16,251 nt of DNA from an uncultured Lachnospiraceae bacterium (GCA_947631075.1 CANRJU010000026.1:1-16251), one strand, 5' to 3'. Shown: positions 1 through 7,552, counted from the stretch's first letter. Made by a program: numbers and translations. The notes: generated by a model from the letters alone, not told the origin.

Positions 1-564
1 GCACAGATTTCTCGGATTTTTATATTTTTCCTGAATCTCCGCTGTCTGACCGTTGAGCCACTCGAAATCCGAGTACCGGATCAGCGCCTCCCCCCGGATT
101 ACAAGGCGCCCCTCGAACCGGATGCGTCCGGGAATATTGACAAAGGTTTTCGCGTTGTTGGTGATTACCTCGCCGATCTCCCCGTTGCCCCGTGTGAGCG
201 CCTTGACTAACACCCCGTTTTCATAAGTGAGTATCACGCTGAGGCCGTCCAGCTTGTAGGAGAGCAGTCCCTCCCTCTCGCCGATCCAGGCGGACAGTTC
301 CTCTACTTCCTTGGTCTTGTCCAGTGAGAGCATGGGGGCGATATGAGCCTCCTTCGGCAGCTCGCTGATCGTCTCGTATCCCACGTTCTGTGTGGGGCTG
401 GCCGACATCGTAATGCCTGTGTCCTTCTCAAGTTCTGTCAGCTCGTCGTATAATTTGTCGTATTCATAGTTGGACATCATCTCGTCCTGTCCCTGATAAT
501 ATACCCGGGACGCCTGGTTCAGAATCGTCACCAGTTCTTTCATGCGGGCAATTTTTTCTTCCAT
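1..564 (-). CDS. ligA: NAD+-dependent DNA ligase LigA, N-terminal 188 codons (runs off the left edge)
   Basis: LigA seals nicks in duplex DNA during replication and repair, using NAD+ as adenylate donor. The visible part is the N-terminal Ia subdomain and the start of the adenylation domain. It begins MEEKIARMKEL, followed by a YYxxxxExxSxxEYDxLxxEL-like NAD-binding segment, the P-T-x-x-V-G segment, and the adenylation motif YKLDGLS with the lysine that would take AMP. The last residues visible are KNPRNLC, the conserved KNPRN stretch just after the active site. The ATG at 564 is preceded by GGAG seven bases upstream. The C-terminal OB fold, zinc finger, HhH and BRCT domains lie outside the window. 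rluF lies 117 bp upstream on the same strand. Identification is firm; the truncation is only the window edge. Confidence 0.95.
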   Translation of the reverse strand, partial: MEEKIARMKELVTILNQASRVYYQGQDEMMSNYEYDKLYDELTELEKDTGITMSASPTQNVGYETISELPKEAHIAPMLSLDKTKEVEELSAWIGEREGLLSYKLDGLSVILTYENGVLVKALTRGNGEIGEVITNNAKTFVNIPGRIRFEGRLVIRGEALIRYSDFEWLNGQTAEIQEKYKNPRNLC

Positions 565-681
565 TTTTTTCTCCACACTCCCTCTATATTTTATTTTCTG
601 CACTGTTTTCTAATTATGCTTCCATCTGTATTTTTTCCTCTGTTCTTTTCGGTTCAGGCTTTGATGTTCCTGGCTTACAGC

Positions 682-1398
682 TTATTTGTTCTGATTTTTA
701 TTACAGCATTTTTTTAATTGCCGGATCTCCTCGTCAGTGAGAGGACGCCACTGCCCCTCCGGCAGATCGCCCAGTTCAATATTCATGACCCGGATCCGCT
801 TCAGCCGCCGCACCCGGTAGCCAAAATATTCGCACATCCGGCGAATCTGGCGGTTCAGCCCCTGGGTGAGCACGATGTGAAACGTCTTTCCCCGGCGCAC
901 GGGAATCCGGCAGGGAGCTGTCATGGTGTCCAGAATGGGAACGCCCTGCTCCATCGCCTGAAAAACCGAGTCCTTGACGGGGCGGTCCACCGTCACCACA
1001 TATTCCTTCTCGTGTCGGTTCCGTCCCCGGAGAATGTCGTCCATCAACTGTCCGTTGTTGGTGAGCAGAATCAGGCCGGTAGAATCCTTGTCCAGCCTTC
1101 CCACCGGGTAGATCCGCTCCGGATAACCGATGGCGTCTATAATATTGTCCTTTTCCACCTGGCTTGTGGTGCACACAATACCGGCCGGCTTGTGATAGGC
1201 GATGATAATCTCCTTGTCCGCCTGCCGCACCCGCTTCCCGGACACCAAAATCTCGTCAGAGGGCGTCACCATCTGTCCCACCTGGGCGACGGCGCCATTT
1301 ATCGTAATCGCTCCCGCCTCAAGCAGACGGTCCGCTTCCCGCCTCGAACAGACGCCGCACTGGCTGAGATATTTGTTGATCCGCACCGCATCCTCCAT
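682..1398 (-). CDS. rluF: RluF-like 23S rRNA pseudouridine synthase (S4 domain, RsuA family)
   Basis: This is an S4-domain pseudouridine synthase of the RsuA/RluB/E/F group, which isomerises uridine in rRNA. An N-terminal S4 RNA-binding domain (RINKYLSQCGVCSRREADRLL) is followed by the catalytic domain with GRLDKDSTGLILLTNNG; the Asp about residue 103 is the expected nucleophile. Later motifs are HEKEY and the RQIRRMCEYFGY block. The DNIID stretch, HEKEY and RRMCEYFGY resemble RluF (E. coli position 2604) more than RluB, so the sub-call is by likeness. The reading frame can start at a TTG at 1407, but that codon abuts the AGGAG. The ATG at 1398 lies nine bases beyond AGGAG and gives a 238-aa protein, so I chose it. 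A hairpin lies upstream at 1435-1469. Confidence 0.85.
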   Translation of the reverse strand: MEDAVRINKYLSQCGVCSRREADRLLEAGAITINGAVAQVGQMVTPSDEILVSGKRVRQADKEIIIAYHKPAGIVCTTSQVEKDNIIDAIGYPERIYPVGRLDKDSTGLILLTNNGQLMDDILRGRNRHEKEYVVTVDRPVKDSVFQAMEQGVPILDTMTAPCRIPVRRGKTFHIVLTQGLNRQIRRMCEYFGYRVRRLKRIRVMNIELGDLPEGQWRPLTDEEIRQLKKCCNKNQNK

Positions 1399-1434
1399 TT
1401 GTGCCAACTCCTTTCTGTGATGCCTTATAAAATT

Positions 1435-1469
1435 AAGAGGTACTTTCTGCCGTGAGAACCGTACCTCTT
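1435..1469 (-). terminator. Candidate hairpin terminator between the membrane-protein gene and rluF
   Basis: A perfect 9-bp stem (AAGAGGTAC / GTACCTCTT) encloses a 17-nt loop. On the minus strand it is followed by AATTTTAT, a modest T-rich tail, and it sits between the stop of the 1608-2237 gene and rluF. On the plus strand it is followed by a longer T run, but no plus-strand gene reads into it. The long loop and weak minus-strand tail make this a moderate call. Confidence 0.45.
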
Positions 1470-1474
1470 ATAAT

Positions 1475-1535
1475 CTTATTTTTTTTTCTGAAAAAATTTT
1501 TTTTCTGAAAAATTTTTTGTTCAAAAAAATGATAT
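1475..1535. repeat. A/T homopolymer stretch with a repeated T-run, CTG, A-run unit
   Basis: The stretch is almost wholly runs of T and A, with the unit T(7-8)-CTG-A(5-6) occurring twice in tandem, followed by a T6-G-T-T-C-A7 hairpin-like piece. It lies in the intergenic space downstream of the minus-strand gene at 1608-2237. It may help transcription end or simply be slippage-prone sequence. Confidence 0.5.
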
Positions 1536-1607
1536 ATCTCTCCCCTAATTTTGACTTTGGTAATTTTTATTTTAATAATTATTTACTGCAAAATTTTTCC
1601 CGGAAAA

Positions 1608-2237
1608 TCAATCGGTGACTGCCGTGCCGGACGCCGACTGGATCTCCGTATCCATTTTCTGGTAAAACTGCTTAAACGACTCGTCGCTGTCGATGGCCTC
1701 CTGCAGCTTGTCCGCGACTTCCTTTTTCAGATCGATGATTTCCTGATTCCGGTCCGCCGAGGCGATAAAATCCTCCTGTTCTTCGTCAAAGGCGCTGAAA
1801 TAGACCACATATCTACCATCCGAGGCCACCGTGACATAAAAGGCCGCCAGACAGGGAACCAGCGTCTGAATATTTTTCAGCTTCATATCGTAGCGGACAT
1901 AGACGCGGTAAGCGTCAACGCCTTCATTTTCAATGACATAGCAGTTGATATTCTGGTAATCCTCCACATAGGTGGCAAATGTGATGAACTTCTCCTTGGG
2001 AATCTGGTTCGGATCGCTGACCAGCGTGCCCAGCGTGTCGAAGTCCACATTCTTCTTCGCCTCATAGTAGGAAGCAATCAGCGTGTTGATCTCCTCTTTT
2101 TCATTCAGCATAAGCTCCGCGTTCTCCGCGCTGTGGGGCTCCGTGCCTCCCGTCGGAATCAGCGTGAGTATAAAAAACGCCAGCGCCAGAGTGGCCACTG
2201 AAATAATAATAACCAGCTTTTTGTATCGTAATTTCAT
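1608..2237 (-). CDS. Single-span membrane-anchored protein of unknown function
   Basis: The 209-aa product has a basic start (MKLRYKK), a hydrophobic segment at about residues 8-27 (LVIIISVATLALAFFILTLI), then a soluble, acidic extracytoplasmic part. There is no lipobox and no obvious type I cleavage site, so a type II membrane anchor is likely. The soluble part (about residues 45-165) mixes helix and beta strands (INTLIASYYEAKKNVDFDTL, then YVIENEGVDAYRVYVRYDMKL) in a way that resembles NTF2-like/SnoaL folds; this is inference. The C-terminus (about 165-209) is helical and charged. It lies 49 bp downstream of hslO on the same strand with no terminator seen between them, so co-transcription is likely. 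The ribosome site is weak. I do not recognise a named family. Confidence 0.8.
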   Translation of the reverse strand: MKLRYKKLVIIISVATLALAFFILTLIPTGGTEPHSAENAELMLNEKEEINTLIASYYEAKKNVDFDTLGTLVSDPNQIPKEKFITFATYVEDYQNINCYVIENEGVDAYRVYVRYDMKLKNIQTLVPCLAAFYVTVASDGRYVVYFSAFDEEQEDFIASADRNQEIIDLKKEVADKLQEAIDSDESFKQFYQKMDTEIQSASGTAVTD

Positions 2238-2286
2238 GGAAAAACCAACTTTCTTTTATCCTATTTGTCAATCAATATCCAGCTTC

Positions 2287-3177
2287 TTATGAGGAAAGTC
2301 CCTCTCTCGTGCGGCGGAGCTCATCCAGCGAAAAGGAATAGTGGGAATTACAGAAATGGCAGTTCATCTCTATAGGCTTCCCGTCCGCGATAATCTGGTC
2401 CAGCTCGGACGCCCCCAGGCTGACTAACGCCTTTTCCATCCGCTCCTTGGAACAGTTGCAGGAAAAAGAAGCAGGAATCCTCTCCCGCGCCGCCTCCACG
2501 TCAAAATCCGCCAGAATCTCCTCCATCATGGACTCCGGCGTGTGTCCCTTCGACAGCATCGTGGTGACCGGCTCCGTCCGGGATAATCGTTCTTCCAGCC
2601 CGGCGATCACATCCTCGCCGGTCCCCGGCATGAGCTGTATCATATATCCGCCCGCCTGGGCGACGGTGTTGTTCTTATTCATGAGGACGCCCAGCGCGAC
2701 CGACGAGGGCGTCTGCTCAGAGACGGCAAAATAATAGGTCAGATCCTCCGCAATCTCCCCGGACACGAGCTGCACCTGGCCGGAGTATGGCTCCTTCATC
2801 CCGATGTCCTTAATCACCGTCAGAACGCCTGAGCCGATAGCCCTTCCCACATCGAGCTTCCCGGCCGGACTGGCCGGCAGGCTGACTACCGGATTCACCG
2901 GGTATCCCTTCACATGTCCTCGCGCGTCCGCCGTCACGGTCAGGCCGCCCGCCGGACCGCTGCCGTGTATCTGGAGCGTCAGAAGATCCTTCTCTCCCTT
3001 CATCATAGCGCCCATCATGGCTCCCCCGGAGAGAAGCCGCCCCAGCGCCGCCGTCATCACCGGACTGGTCTGATGCCGCCTTCTGGCCTCCTCCACCAGA
3101 TCGCGCGAGGTGATGGCAAAATACCGGATCTGGCCGGAAGCCGCCATCCCGCGGATCATATAATCGCAATACTCCAA
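2287..3177 (-). CDS. hslO: Hsp33 redox-regulated molecular chaperone (HslO)
   Basis: Hsp33 is a cytosolic holdase that is off when its four cysteines bind zinc and on when oxidative stress forms disulfides and unfolds the linker. The zinc motif is visible at the C-terminus: C-N-C at about residues 240/242 and C-H-F-C at about 273/276. The N-terminal domain begins DYMIRGMAASGQIRYF, as in the family, and the LLSGGAMMGAMMKGE helix follows. The longest frame starts with ATG at 3186, but GGGAG directly abuts that codon. A TTG at 3177 lies nine bases beyond GGGAG and gives the usual family N-terminus (MEYCDYMIRG), so I place the start there (296 aa). The tRNA-Arg unit with its terminator lies upstream; the membrane-protein gene follows 49 bp downstream. 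Confidence 0.93.
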   Translation of the reverse strand: MEYCDYMIRGMAASGQIRYFAITSRDLVEEARRRHQTSPVMTAALGRLLSGGAMMGAMMKGEKDLLTLQIHGSGPAGGLTVTADARGHVKGYPVNPVVSLPASPAGKLDVGRAIGSGVLTVIKDIGMKEPYSGQVQLVSGEIAEDLTYYFAVSEQTPSSVALGVLMNKNNTVAQAGGYMIQLMPGTGEDVIAGLEERLSRTEPVTTMLSKGHTPESMMEEILADFDVEAARERIPASFSCNCSKERMEKALVSLGASELDQIIADGKPIEMNCHFCNSHYSFSLDELRRTREGLSS

Positions 3178-3215
3178 GCCTCTCATCTCCCGGTCCTGTC
3201 AGTCTTTGCCACGCC

Positions 3216-3246
3216 AATAAAAATGGGCGGCCAAAACCGCGCCCAT
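3216..3246 (-). terminator. Rho-independent terminator after tRNA-Arg
   Basis: On the minus strand ATGGGCG and CGCCCAT form a 7-bp stem around a 10-nt loop (alternatively extended by GCGG/CCGC), followed at once by TTTTTATT. It lies between tRNA-Arg and hslO, so it should end the tRNA transcript. A second GC-rich dyad (CACGCCC/GGGCGTG, about 3249-3271) lies just upstream. Confidence 0.8.
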
Positions 3247-3311
3247 CCACGCCCTACATGGCGGGGCGTGCTCCGCCCGCGCAGGGTGGTCTTTCTCTGA
3301 TAAGAAAAAAA

Positions 3312-3384
3312 TGCATCTGGAGGGATTCGAACCCCCGACCAATGGCTTCGGAAGCCACTACTCTATCCACTGAGCCACAGATGC
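3312..3384 (-). tRNA. tRNA-Arg (anticodon CCG)
   Basis: A 73-nt cloverleaf reads off the minus strand. The acceptor stem is GCATCTG/CAGATGC with discriminator A. The D arm is GCTC/GAGT. The anticodon stem GTGGC/GCCAT (one G-U pair) holds the loop TTCCGAA, so the anticodon is CCG, reading CGG. The T arm is GGGGG-TTCGAAT-CCCTC. The 3' CCA is not encoded; the next bases are TTTTTTTC. Confidence 0.96.
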
Positions 3385-3395
3385 ATTGCTTGTAT

Positions 3396-3423
3396 ATTAT
3401 AACATATACAAACAATTTGTAAA
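3396..3423 (-). promoter_or_regulatory. Promoter of tRNA-Arg
   Basis: On the minus strand TTTACA (3418-3423) and a perfect TATAAT (3396-3401) are 16 bases apart. The mature tRNA begins 11 bases past the -10, leaving a short leader of a few bases. Confidence 0.75.
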
Positions 3424-3477
3424 GAAAAAATCCAAAGATTTTTCAAAAATTTTCGGAACAAATCACAAAAAAACCGG

Positions 3478-4371
3478 TCAATATATGAATTTGTCGCTGG
3501 CCCTGTCGTAAAAATAAGCCTGGTCAGACAGTACCTCCTCCGGGCAGACGTGGTCCTTATTGATCTGGCTGACCATATTGGACAGATCGTCGATGGACAT
3601 CTTCTGTTTTTCCGGAATAATCACCAGTTCATGGATGCTGCTGGGAAGAATGTACAAATTCTCCCTCATTCGGTCGGCTAACTTCTTGATCTCGTCCGGA
3701 TAGAGAATGACCGAGGCGCCGTAGACCCCCGCCTCATTGGAGGCAATGATCAGCGGACAGTCCGAGTCCCCATCCGGGCCGCAGACGTCCACGCCCACAT
3801 ACTCCAGAATCATCCGGGTCATGGACTGGAACTTGATCGGGAGGAGCGACGGCGTGTTCGCCTCGGCGCGGCGGTACAGCTCCGTCTTTGTGATATTCCA
3901 CCTTTTCATCAGCTCATTGGTGACGGTCAGCGTCTCTAAGCCCTTGGATGTAAAATTTACCATGACCGCAAAAGTGACGGCCAGATCCAGAAAGGGAAAA
4001 AACGGGATGCCCTCCAGCATAAACTTGTTTTTGTCCGCGGAAACAAGGCGAAAAATAATCTTCTCCCGACACTCCTCCCAGGACATGGAAAACCGCTGGT
4101 ACCGGTCCGGATTCTCCTTCAGTCTGCGGAGCGTATCGGCAATCTGGATGCTGACGTCGTCAATCGTGACCTTTTTGCGCAAATAATCCTGATAGTAGCC
4201 GTCCATATAGATCATGGGCGAGACGTAACGGTTAAAATTTTTCACTACAATGCCATACTTGGGGATGTTGTTGTTCTTGGTGATGACCTCCCAGGAAACA
4301 TCCAGCTTCCTGTCCCCCATCAGCGACTGCAAATGGCCGCTCACTTCTTCGATAAACTGCTCTTTTGTCAT
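3478..4371 (-). CDS. DUF5688-like protein
   Basis: The 297-aa soluble protein has no signal peptide or membrane span. Features are a helical N-terminus (TKEQFIEEVSGHLQSLM), the stretch NNNIPKYGIVVKNFNRYVSPMIYMDGYYQDY, and a C-terminal region with GVYGASVILYPDEIKKLADRM and YILPSSIHELVIIPE. These match my recollection of the DUF5688 family, common in Lachnospiraceae, whose function is unknown to me. The family often has a split arrangement like this, with a later segment resembling a metallopeptidase-free regulatory domain; no catalytic motif is visible. The ATG at 4371 has AAGGGAG five bases upstream, and a good promoter lies at 4417-4445. It is transcribed separately from the two-component genes upstream. 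Confidence 0.75.
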   Translation of the reverse strand: MTKEQFIEEVSGHLQSLMGDRKLDVSWEVITKNNNIPKYGIVVKNFNRYVSPMIYMDGYYQDYLRKKVTIDDVSIQIADTLRRLKENPDRYQRFSMSWEECREKIIFRLVSADKNKFMLEGIPFFPFLDLAVTFAVMVNFTSKGLETLTVTNELMKRWNITKTELYRRAEANTPSLLPIKFQSMTRMILEYVGVDVCGPDGDSDCPLIIASNEAGVYGASVILYPDEIKKLADRMRENLYILPSSIHELVIIPEKQKMSIDDLSNMVSQINKDHVCPEEVLSDQAYFYDRASDKFIY

Positions 4372-4416
4372 ATATACTCCCTTCTGGCTGCCGGGAGATT
4401 TTTTTTATACAAATTG

Positions 4417-4445
4417 ATTATAACAGATTTTCTTCCATTTTTCAA
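4417..4445 (-). promoter_or_regulatory. Promoter of the DUF5688-like gene
   Basis: On the minus strand TTGAAA (4440-4445) and TATAAT (4417-4422) are separated by 17 bases. The predicted start is about 40 bases before the ATG. Confidence 0.75.
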
Positions 4446-4520
4446 TTGTTGTCTGGCACAATTTTGTGTCGCTTTACGCCACAAACGCAGAGGAAAGGCC
4501 GGATGCTGCCGCTCATTTTC

Positions 4521-4595
4521 CCTCTCGTTTTTTAGCATAACAGTCAGGACAAATTTTTCCTCTCATTTTTCAGCATGACAGTCAGGACAAATTTT
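4521..4595. repeat. 37/38-bp tandem duplication at the histidine kinase 3' end
   Basis: Copy 4521-4558 and copy 4559-4595 both read CCTCTC, T run, AGCAT, then ACAGTCAGGACAAATTTT, with about three substitutions and one extra T in the first. The inner copy encodes the last regular residues of the kinase; the outer copy is read out of frame and supplies the stop at 4544-4546. Confidence 0.9.
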
Positions 4596-6079
4596 CCGCT
4601 TTTGACCTGCCAGTCCACCCCGCCGTGATATTTCTCCGCGGTGCTCTGGATGTTGGCGAGCCCGATCCCGTGGGCCTTCTTGTCCGGCTTGGTGCTCGCC
4701 GGAAATTCCATTCCCTTTTTCCACGCCAATTTCCCGTCAAAGCTGTTTTCTACCTTGATAAAGAACATCTTTCCCCTTGAAAATGAGGACAGGCGGATGA
4801 AACGCTCCCTGTCCTCCCCCTGTATTTTTTCACACGCCTCCGCCGCGTTGTCCAGGGCGTTCCCGACAATCACGCCGATGTCGTAGCTCCCGATCACGAT
4901 ATTTTCTGTAAAAAGCAATTCGTCCGCGCACAGCTTCACCTCCGGCACGGATTTTTCAAGCTCGTGGCTTTTCATATTTAAGAGCGTGTCCACCACCTCG
5001 TTGCCCGTCCCATAACGCAGCTCCAGCCTGTCGAAATTGTGATTTAGCTGCGATAAATACTCCCGCAGCTCGGCATTTTCCCCGCCCTGCCTTGCCAGCC
5101 GCATAATGACGGCGAGGGTATTTTTCATATCGTGTTTCATGCTCCGTATGCCGGAGTGAATGTGCTCCATCTCCGCCATCTGCGCCTGTATGCCGCCAAT
5201 CTGCCGCTCTAGGACGGCGCGGCTGTTTCGCTCCCGGTTCAAAGCGACCATGTCCTGAAACAGCTTTATGCTGTACAGAATCGACAGCAGGCACAAAATC
5301 AAAATTACTGGAATAATGGCAACCAGCAACGGATGCCGGTCGTAGAGAAGCTCTGGCCTGACTTCCTCCACCGTCACAACCAGCATCCGCAGCAGCACGC
5401 AGACAAGCAGTCCCGCCAGGCTCGGCGCCAGCAAAAAGGAGAGCTCTGTCTTGCTCGCGGGATATTCCTTTTCCCGAAAGCTATTTACAATTTTCCGGAG
5501 CGACAGAAAATATAAGACAGAATAAACAATAAACATCAAAATCTGCTGTCCGATGGCCGTTGCGCGAATGAATATAGGCGCGTTGCCGCCATTGACCAGA
5601 AAATTCCTCTCCATGCACCACATCCACACGTCGTACAGCCCGCCGCTGACTAGCAGGACGCTGTATGCGATGAAAAAGCTGATCGAGCCGACCGCCGCAA
5701 AGGTAATTACCAGATATCCCGTGACCGCCCGTCCCGCCCTGTAAAAAATCGCCGCGAGCAGAGCCGTCACGCCAAGCAGCGCCGCCTGCCTCGCTAACAC
5801 CCGGATATCCGCATATCCATACGGTAAAAACCGGCTTAATAGCAGGGTGCACGCCGCGTAGGAGGCTGCTGCGAAAAGGGCGGTTTCTCGTGGCTTTAAC
5901 CCACTGAATTTTTTGTCTCCTGTAATCTCCCTGTGTTCCAGAAATTTTCTGCGCTCTAGAAAATTTCTGTACTCCATGAAATTTCTGTGTTCCAGAAAAC
6001 TTCCCAGAAAATATTGCAGGCAGAAACCGCCGAATATGGCATAACATATTTCCATAAAAAAATGGATCATTTCAGACAT
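4544..6079 (-). CDS. AgrC-like GHKL sensor histidine kinase
   Basis: This is the membrane sensor of a two-component pair with the regulator directly upstream. The N-terminal half has about six or seven hydrophobic spans, consistent with peptide-sensing HPK10 kinases. The cytoplasmic half has the H box RSMKHDMKNT (His about residue 316), the N box VGNALDNAAEACE and the G box HGIGLANIQSTAEKYHGG of a GHKL ATPase. A GTG at 6088 is possible, but GGAGG lies eight bases before the ATG at 6079, giving 511 aa and an 8-bp overlap with the regulator stop (ATGTCTGA), a sign of translational coupling. Two oddities are a 4x6-residue repeat (about residues 28-51) after the first span and a duplicated 3' end that shifts frame to end KNLS. 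No agrB or agrD gene is seen nearby, so the signal is unknown. Confidence 0.88.
   Translation of the reverse strand: MSEMIHFFMEICYAIFGGFCLQYFLGSFLEHRNFMEYRNFLERRKFLEHREITGDKKFSGLKPRETALFAAASYAACTLLLSRFLPYGYADIRVLARQAALLGVTALLAAIFYRAGRAVTGYLVITFAAVGSISFFIAYSVLLVSGGLYDVWMWCMERNFLVNGGNAPIFIRATAIGQQILMFIVYSVLYFLSLRKIVNSFREKEYPASKTELSFLLAPSLAGLLVCVLLRMLVVTVEEVRPELLYDRHPLLVAIIPVILILCLLSILYSIKLFQDMVALNRERNSRAVLERQIGGIQAQMAEMEHIHSGIRSMKHDMKNTLAVIMRLARQGGENAELREYLSQLNHNFDRLELRYGTGNEVVDTLLNMKSHELEKSVPEVKLCADELLFTENIVIGSYDIGVIVGNALDNAAEACEKIQGEDRERFIRLSSFSRGKMFFIKVENSFDGKLAWKKGMEFPASTKPDKKAHGIGLANIQSTAEKYHGGVDWQVKSGKFVLTVMLKNERKNLS
5932..6003. repeat. Four 18-bp tandem repeats inside the histidine kinase gene
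   Basis: Units at 5932-5949, 5950-5967, 5968-5985 and 5986-6003 follow the pattern TGTGTTCCAGAAAATTTC with few changes. They encode four hexapeptides of the form F[LM]E[HYR]R[NKE] in the loop after the first membrane span. The count may vary between strains. Confidence 0.9.
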
Positions 6080-6881
6080 TTTCCGCACCTCCGCCCTCTA
6101 AGTAGCGCATGTAGGCCTTCACAAATCCCGGATATTTTTCCTTTGATAAATACGCCTGCCCGCCGTTGTCCAGCTCAATCATGCTGCCGCTGTACTCCGT
6201 GATGTGCGCCATATTGACAAGATATCCCCGGTGGCAGCGGTAAAAGCTGCTCCCCAGCTTTCCCTCCAGCTTTTGTATGGACTGCCACGCCTCGATCTCG
6301 TCCCGCTCCGTGTGAATCACCACTTTGTTGGACTGGCTCTCAATGTAGCGAATGTCCTTCTGCCGCAGCGTAACGCTGCGCTTTCTCCCCTTGATAAAGA
6401 GGACGGGCTCCTCCTCCTTCTGCCTTTTTTCAGCCTCCCGCCGTGCCCTCGCGAAAACCTCCGCAAACTTCTGCTCCGACACCGGCTTTATAAGGTAGTG
6501 AAACGCCCCCACATCAAAGGCCTGGAATACATATTCTTTAATCGCGGTCACAAAAATAAGGACTGCCTGCTCGTCAGCCCCGCGCAGGGCACGAGCGGTC
6601 TCCATGCCGTCCCGGCCCTCCATCTGAATGTCCAGGAATATGATGTCAAAATGTCTATTGCCAGCGCCCGCAGACGCTGCGACTGCAAGGGGTTCTTCGC
6701 CGGCGACATCCGCAGCCGCCAGCAATTTTTCTCCCGCAACAGTCATAGGCGCTGCGGCCGCCAGCAACTCGTCCCCGGTGGCAAACAGCTCCACCTGGCA
6801 GTTCGCTCCCTGCTTTTTCACCAGCTCCGCGAGCTGCTCCCGGATGGCCCTCTCATCATCGCAGATTGCTATTCTTATCAA
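6072..6881 (-). CDS. AgrA/LytR-like response regulator (REC + LytTR) with an Ala-rich insert
   Basis: This is the DNA-binding partner of the downstream kinase. The receiver domain has CDDE near the N-terminus, the phospho-acceptor in IIFLDIQM (Asp about residue 84) and the switch Lys in HYLIKPV (about 132). A LytTR domain fills about 160-265 (RYIESQSNKVVIHT, FYRCHRGYLVNMAHI). A GTG at 6890 is in frame, but a TTG at 6881 lies seven bases after AGGAAGG and gives the canonical family start MIRIAICDDE (269 aa), so I chose it. The phospho-Asp normally lies near residue 55-60; here it is displaced by about 30 residues of Ala/Gly-rich sequence between helix 2 and strand 3. Stop and kinase start overlap by 8 bp. 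Confidence 0.9.
   Translation of the reverse strand: MIRIAICDDERAIREQLAELVKKQGANCQVELFATGDELLAAAAPMTVAGEKLLAAADVAGEEPLAVAASAGAGNRHFDIIFLDIQMEGRDGMETARALRGADEQAVLIFVTAIKEYVFQAFDVGAFHYLIKPVSEQKFAEVFARARREAEKRQKEEEPVLFIKGRKRSVTLRQKDIRYIESQSNKVVIHTERDEIEAWQSIQKLEGKLGSSFYRCHRGYLVNMAHITEYSGSMIELDNGGQAYLSKEKYPGFVKAYMRYLEGGGAENV
6654..6767. repeat. In-frame Ala-rich imperfect repeat within the receiver domain
   Basis: The encoded stretch contains ELLAAAAPMT, then VAGEKLLAAAD and VAGEEPLAVAA as two 11-residue pseudo-repeats, then SAGAG. The DNA string TTGCTGGCGGC occurs twice. The insert separates the end of helix 2 from FDIIFLD. Confidence 0.65.
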
Positions 6882-7005
6882 ATCCGCCACCTTCCTGTTG
6901 GTTCGTTCTTGTCCCGTATGTTTCCCTATATTTATATATCGGCTGATTTTCCCCGGAATCAGGGCAGATTATGTGAAATACCCCTTTTTATTATGCGAAA
7001 TGTTT

Positions 7006-7536
7006 TTACGAAAAAGGACCGCCTGCATATGTATTGCTTTTTTCTTCCAGCAATTTGAAATTACAGCATCTTGACGCAAGGGAAGAATCTGGAAAACGAA
7101 GGCATTTCGCATACAATTTTTCAGCTTTGCGTTGTATAATGGTTTGCAGATTGTCTATAATAGCCTTTTCTTTTTGGAGCAAATAGATATAGTCAGTTTT
7201 TTCTTTTTCATTGGCAAAAGAGCGAAATTCCTCAATCTTGTTATATTTTAGCTGTGTGATACATGAATCCGGAACAGGAATCATATTGTTTAAATTTAGT
7301 ACGGCATATAAGTATCCAGTGGCAGCATCCTGTAATTTTTGAAAATCAAGACTGTTAGACATGCGTTGATGCTTTGACTTGGCTGATGAGATAGGAACAT
7401 AATAATGGTAACTGTTGACTGTCAAAAGAATACCTACATGCAATTTCAGTCTTTCACCATATTCAACATATCCCACACGGGAATCAAACTGACTCAAATA
7501 GTCAATATATTTTTTATTCACAACATACCAATTCAT
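7006..7536 (-). CDS. toxN: ToxN/AbiQ-family endoribonuclease, toxin of a type III toxin-antitoxin system
   Basis: ToxN-type toxins are RNases that cut cellular and phage RNA unless bound in a closed complex by their repeat RNA antitoxin. The 176-aa protein has the family layout: an N-terminal YVVNKKYIDYLSQFD, then HVGILLTVNSYHYYVPISSAKSKH (matching the YLAPLTSPK region that holds the active-site Ser/Lys; here Ser50/51 and Lys53), NLNNMIPV (ToxN has a D/N-x-x-MIP segment), and a C-terminal helical pair ending RCCNFKLLEEK, as in AbiQ-like proteins. Length fits the usual 160-180 aa. ATG at 7536 has GGAGG four bases upstream. Directly upstream are a terminator hairpin and three 36-nt RNA repeats, the defining arrangement. 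The tail after KLLEEK may be extended slightly. CptN and TenpN relatives are less likely by motif; I could not run a profile search. Confidence 0.88.
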   Translation of the reverse strand: MNWYVVNKKYIDYLSQFDSRVGYVEYGERLKLHVGILLTVNSYHYYVPISSAKSKHQRMSNSLDFQKLQDAATGYLYAVLNLNNMIPVPDSCITQLKYNKIEEFRSFANEKEKTDYIYLLQKEKAIIDNLQTIIQRKAEKLYAKCLRFPDSSLASRCCNFKLLEEKSNTYAGGPFS

Positions 7537-7552
7537 AAAACCTCCGTAAAGT

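Noticed and set aside
718..1455. Long plus-strand frame opposite rluF
   Set aside because: It is the antisense shadow of a well-conserved gene; no ribosome site and no family likeness. The same holds for plus-strand frames opposite 1608-2237, 6072-6881 and 8441-8974.
3390..3411. TTGTATAT/ATATACAA palindrome as a tRNA-gene attachment site or operator
   Set aside because: It is A/T-only and coincides with the -10 region of the tRNA promoter; no second copy is seen in the window.
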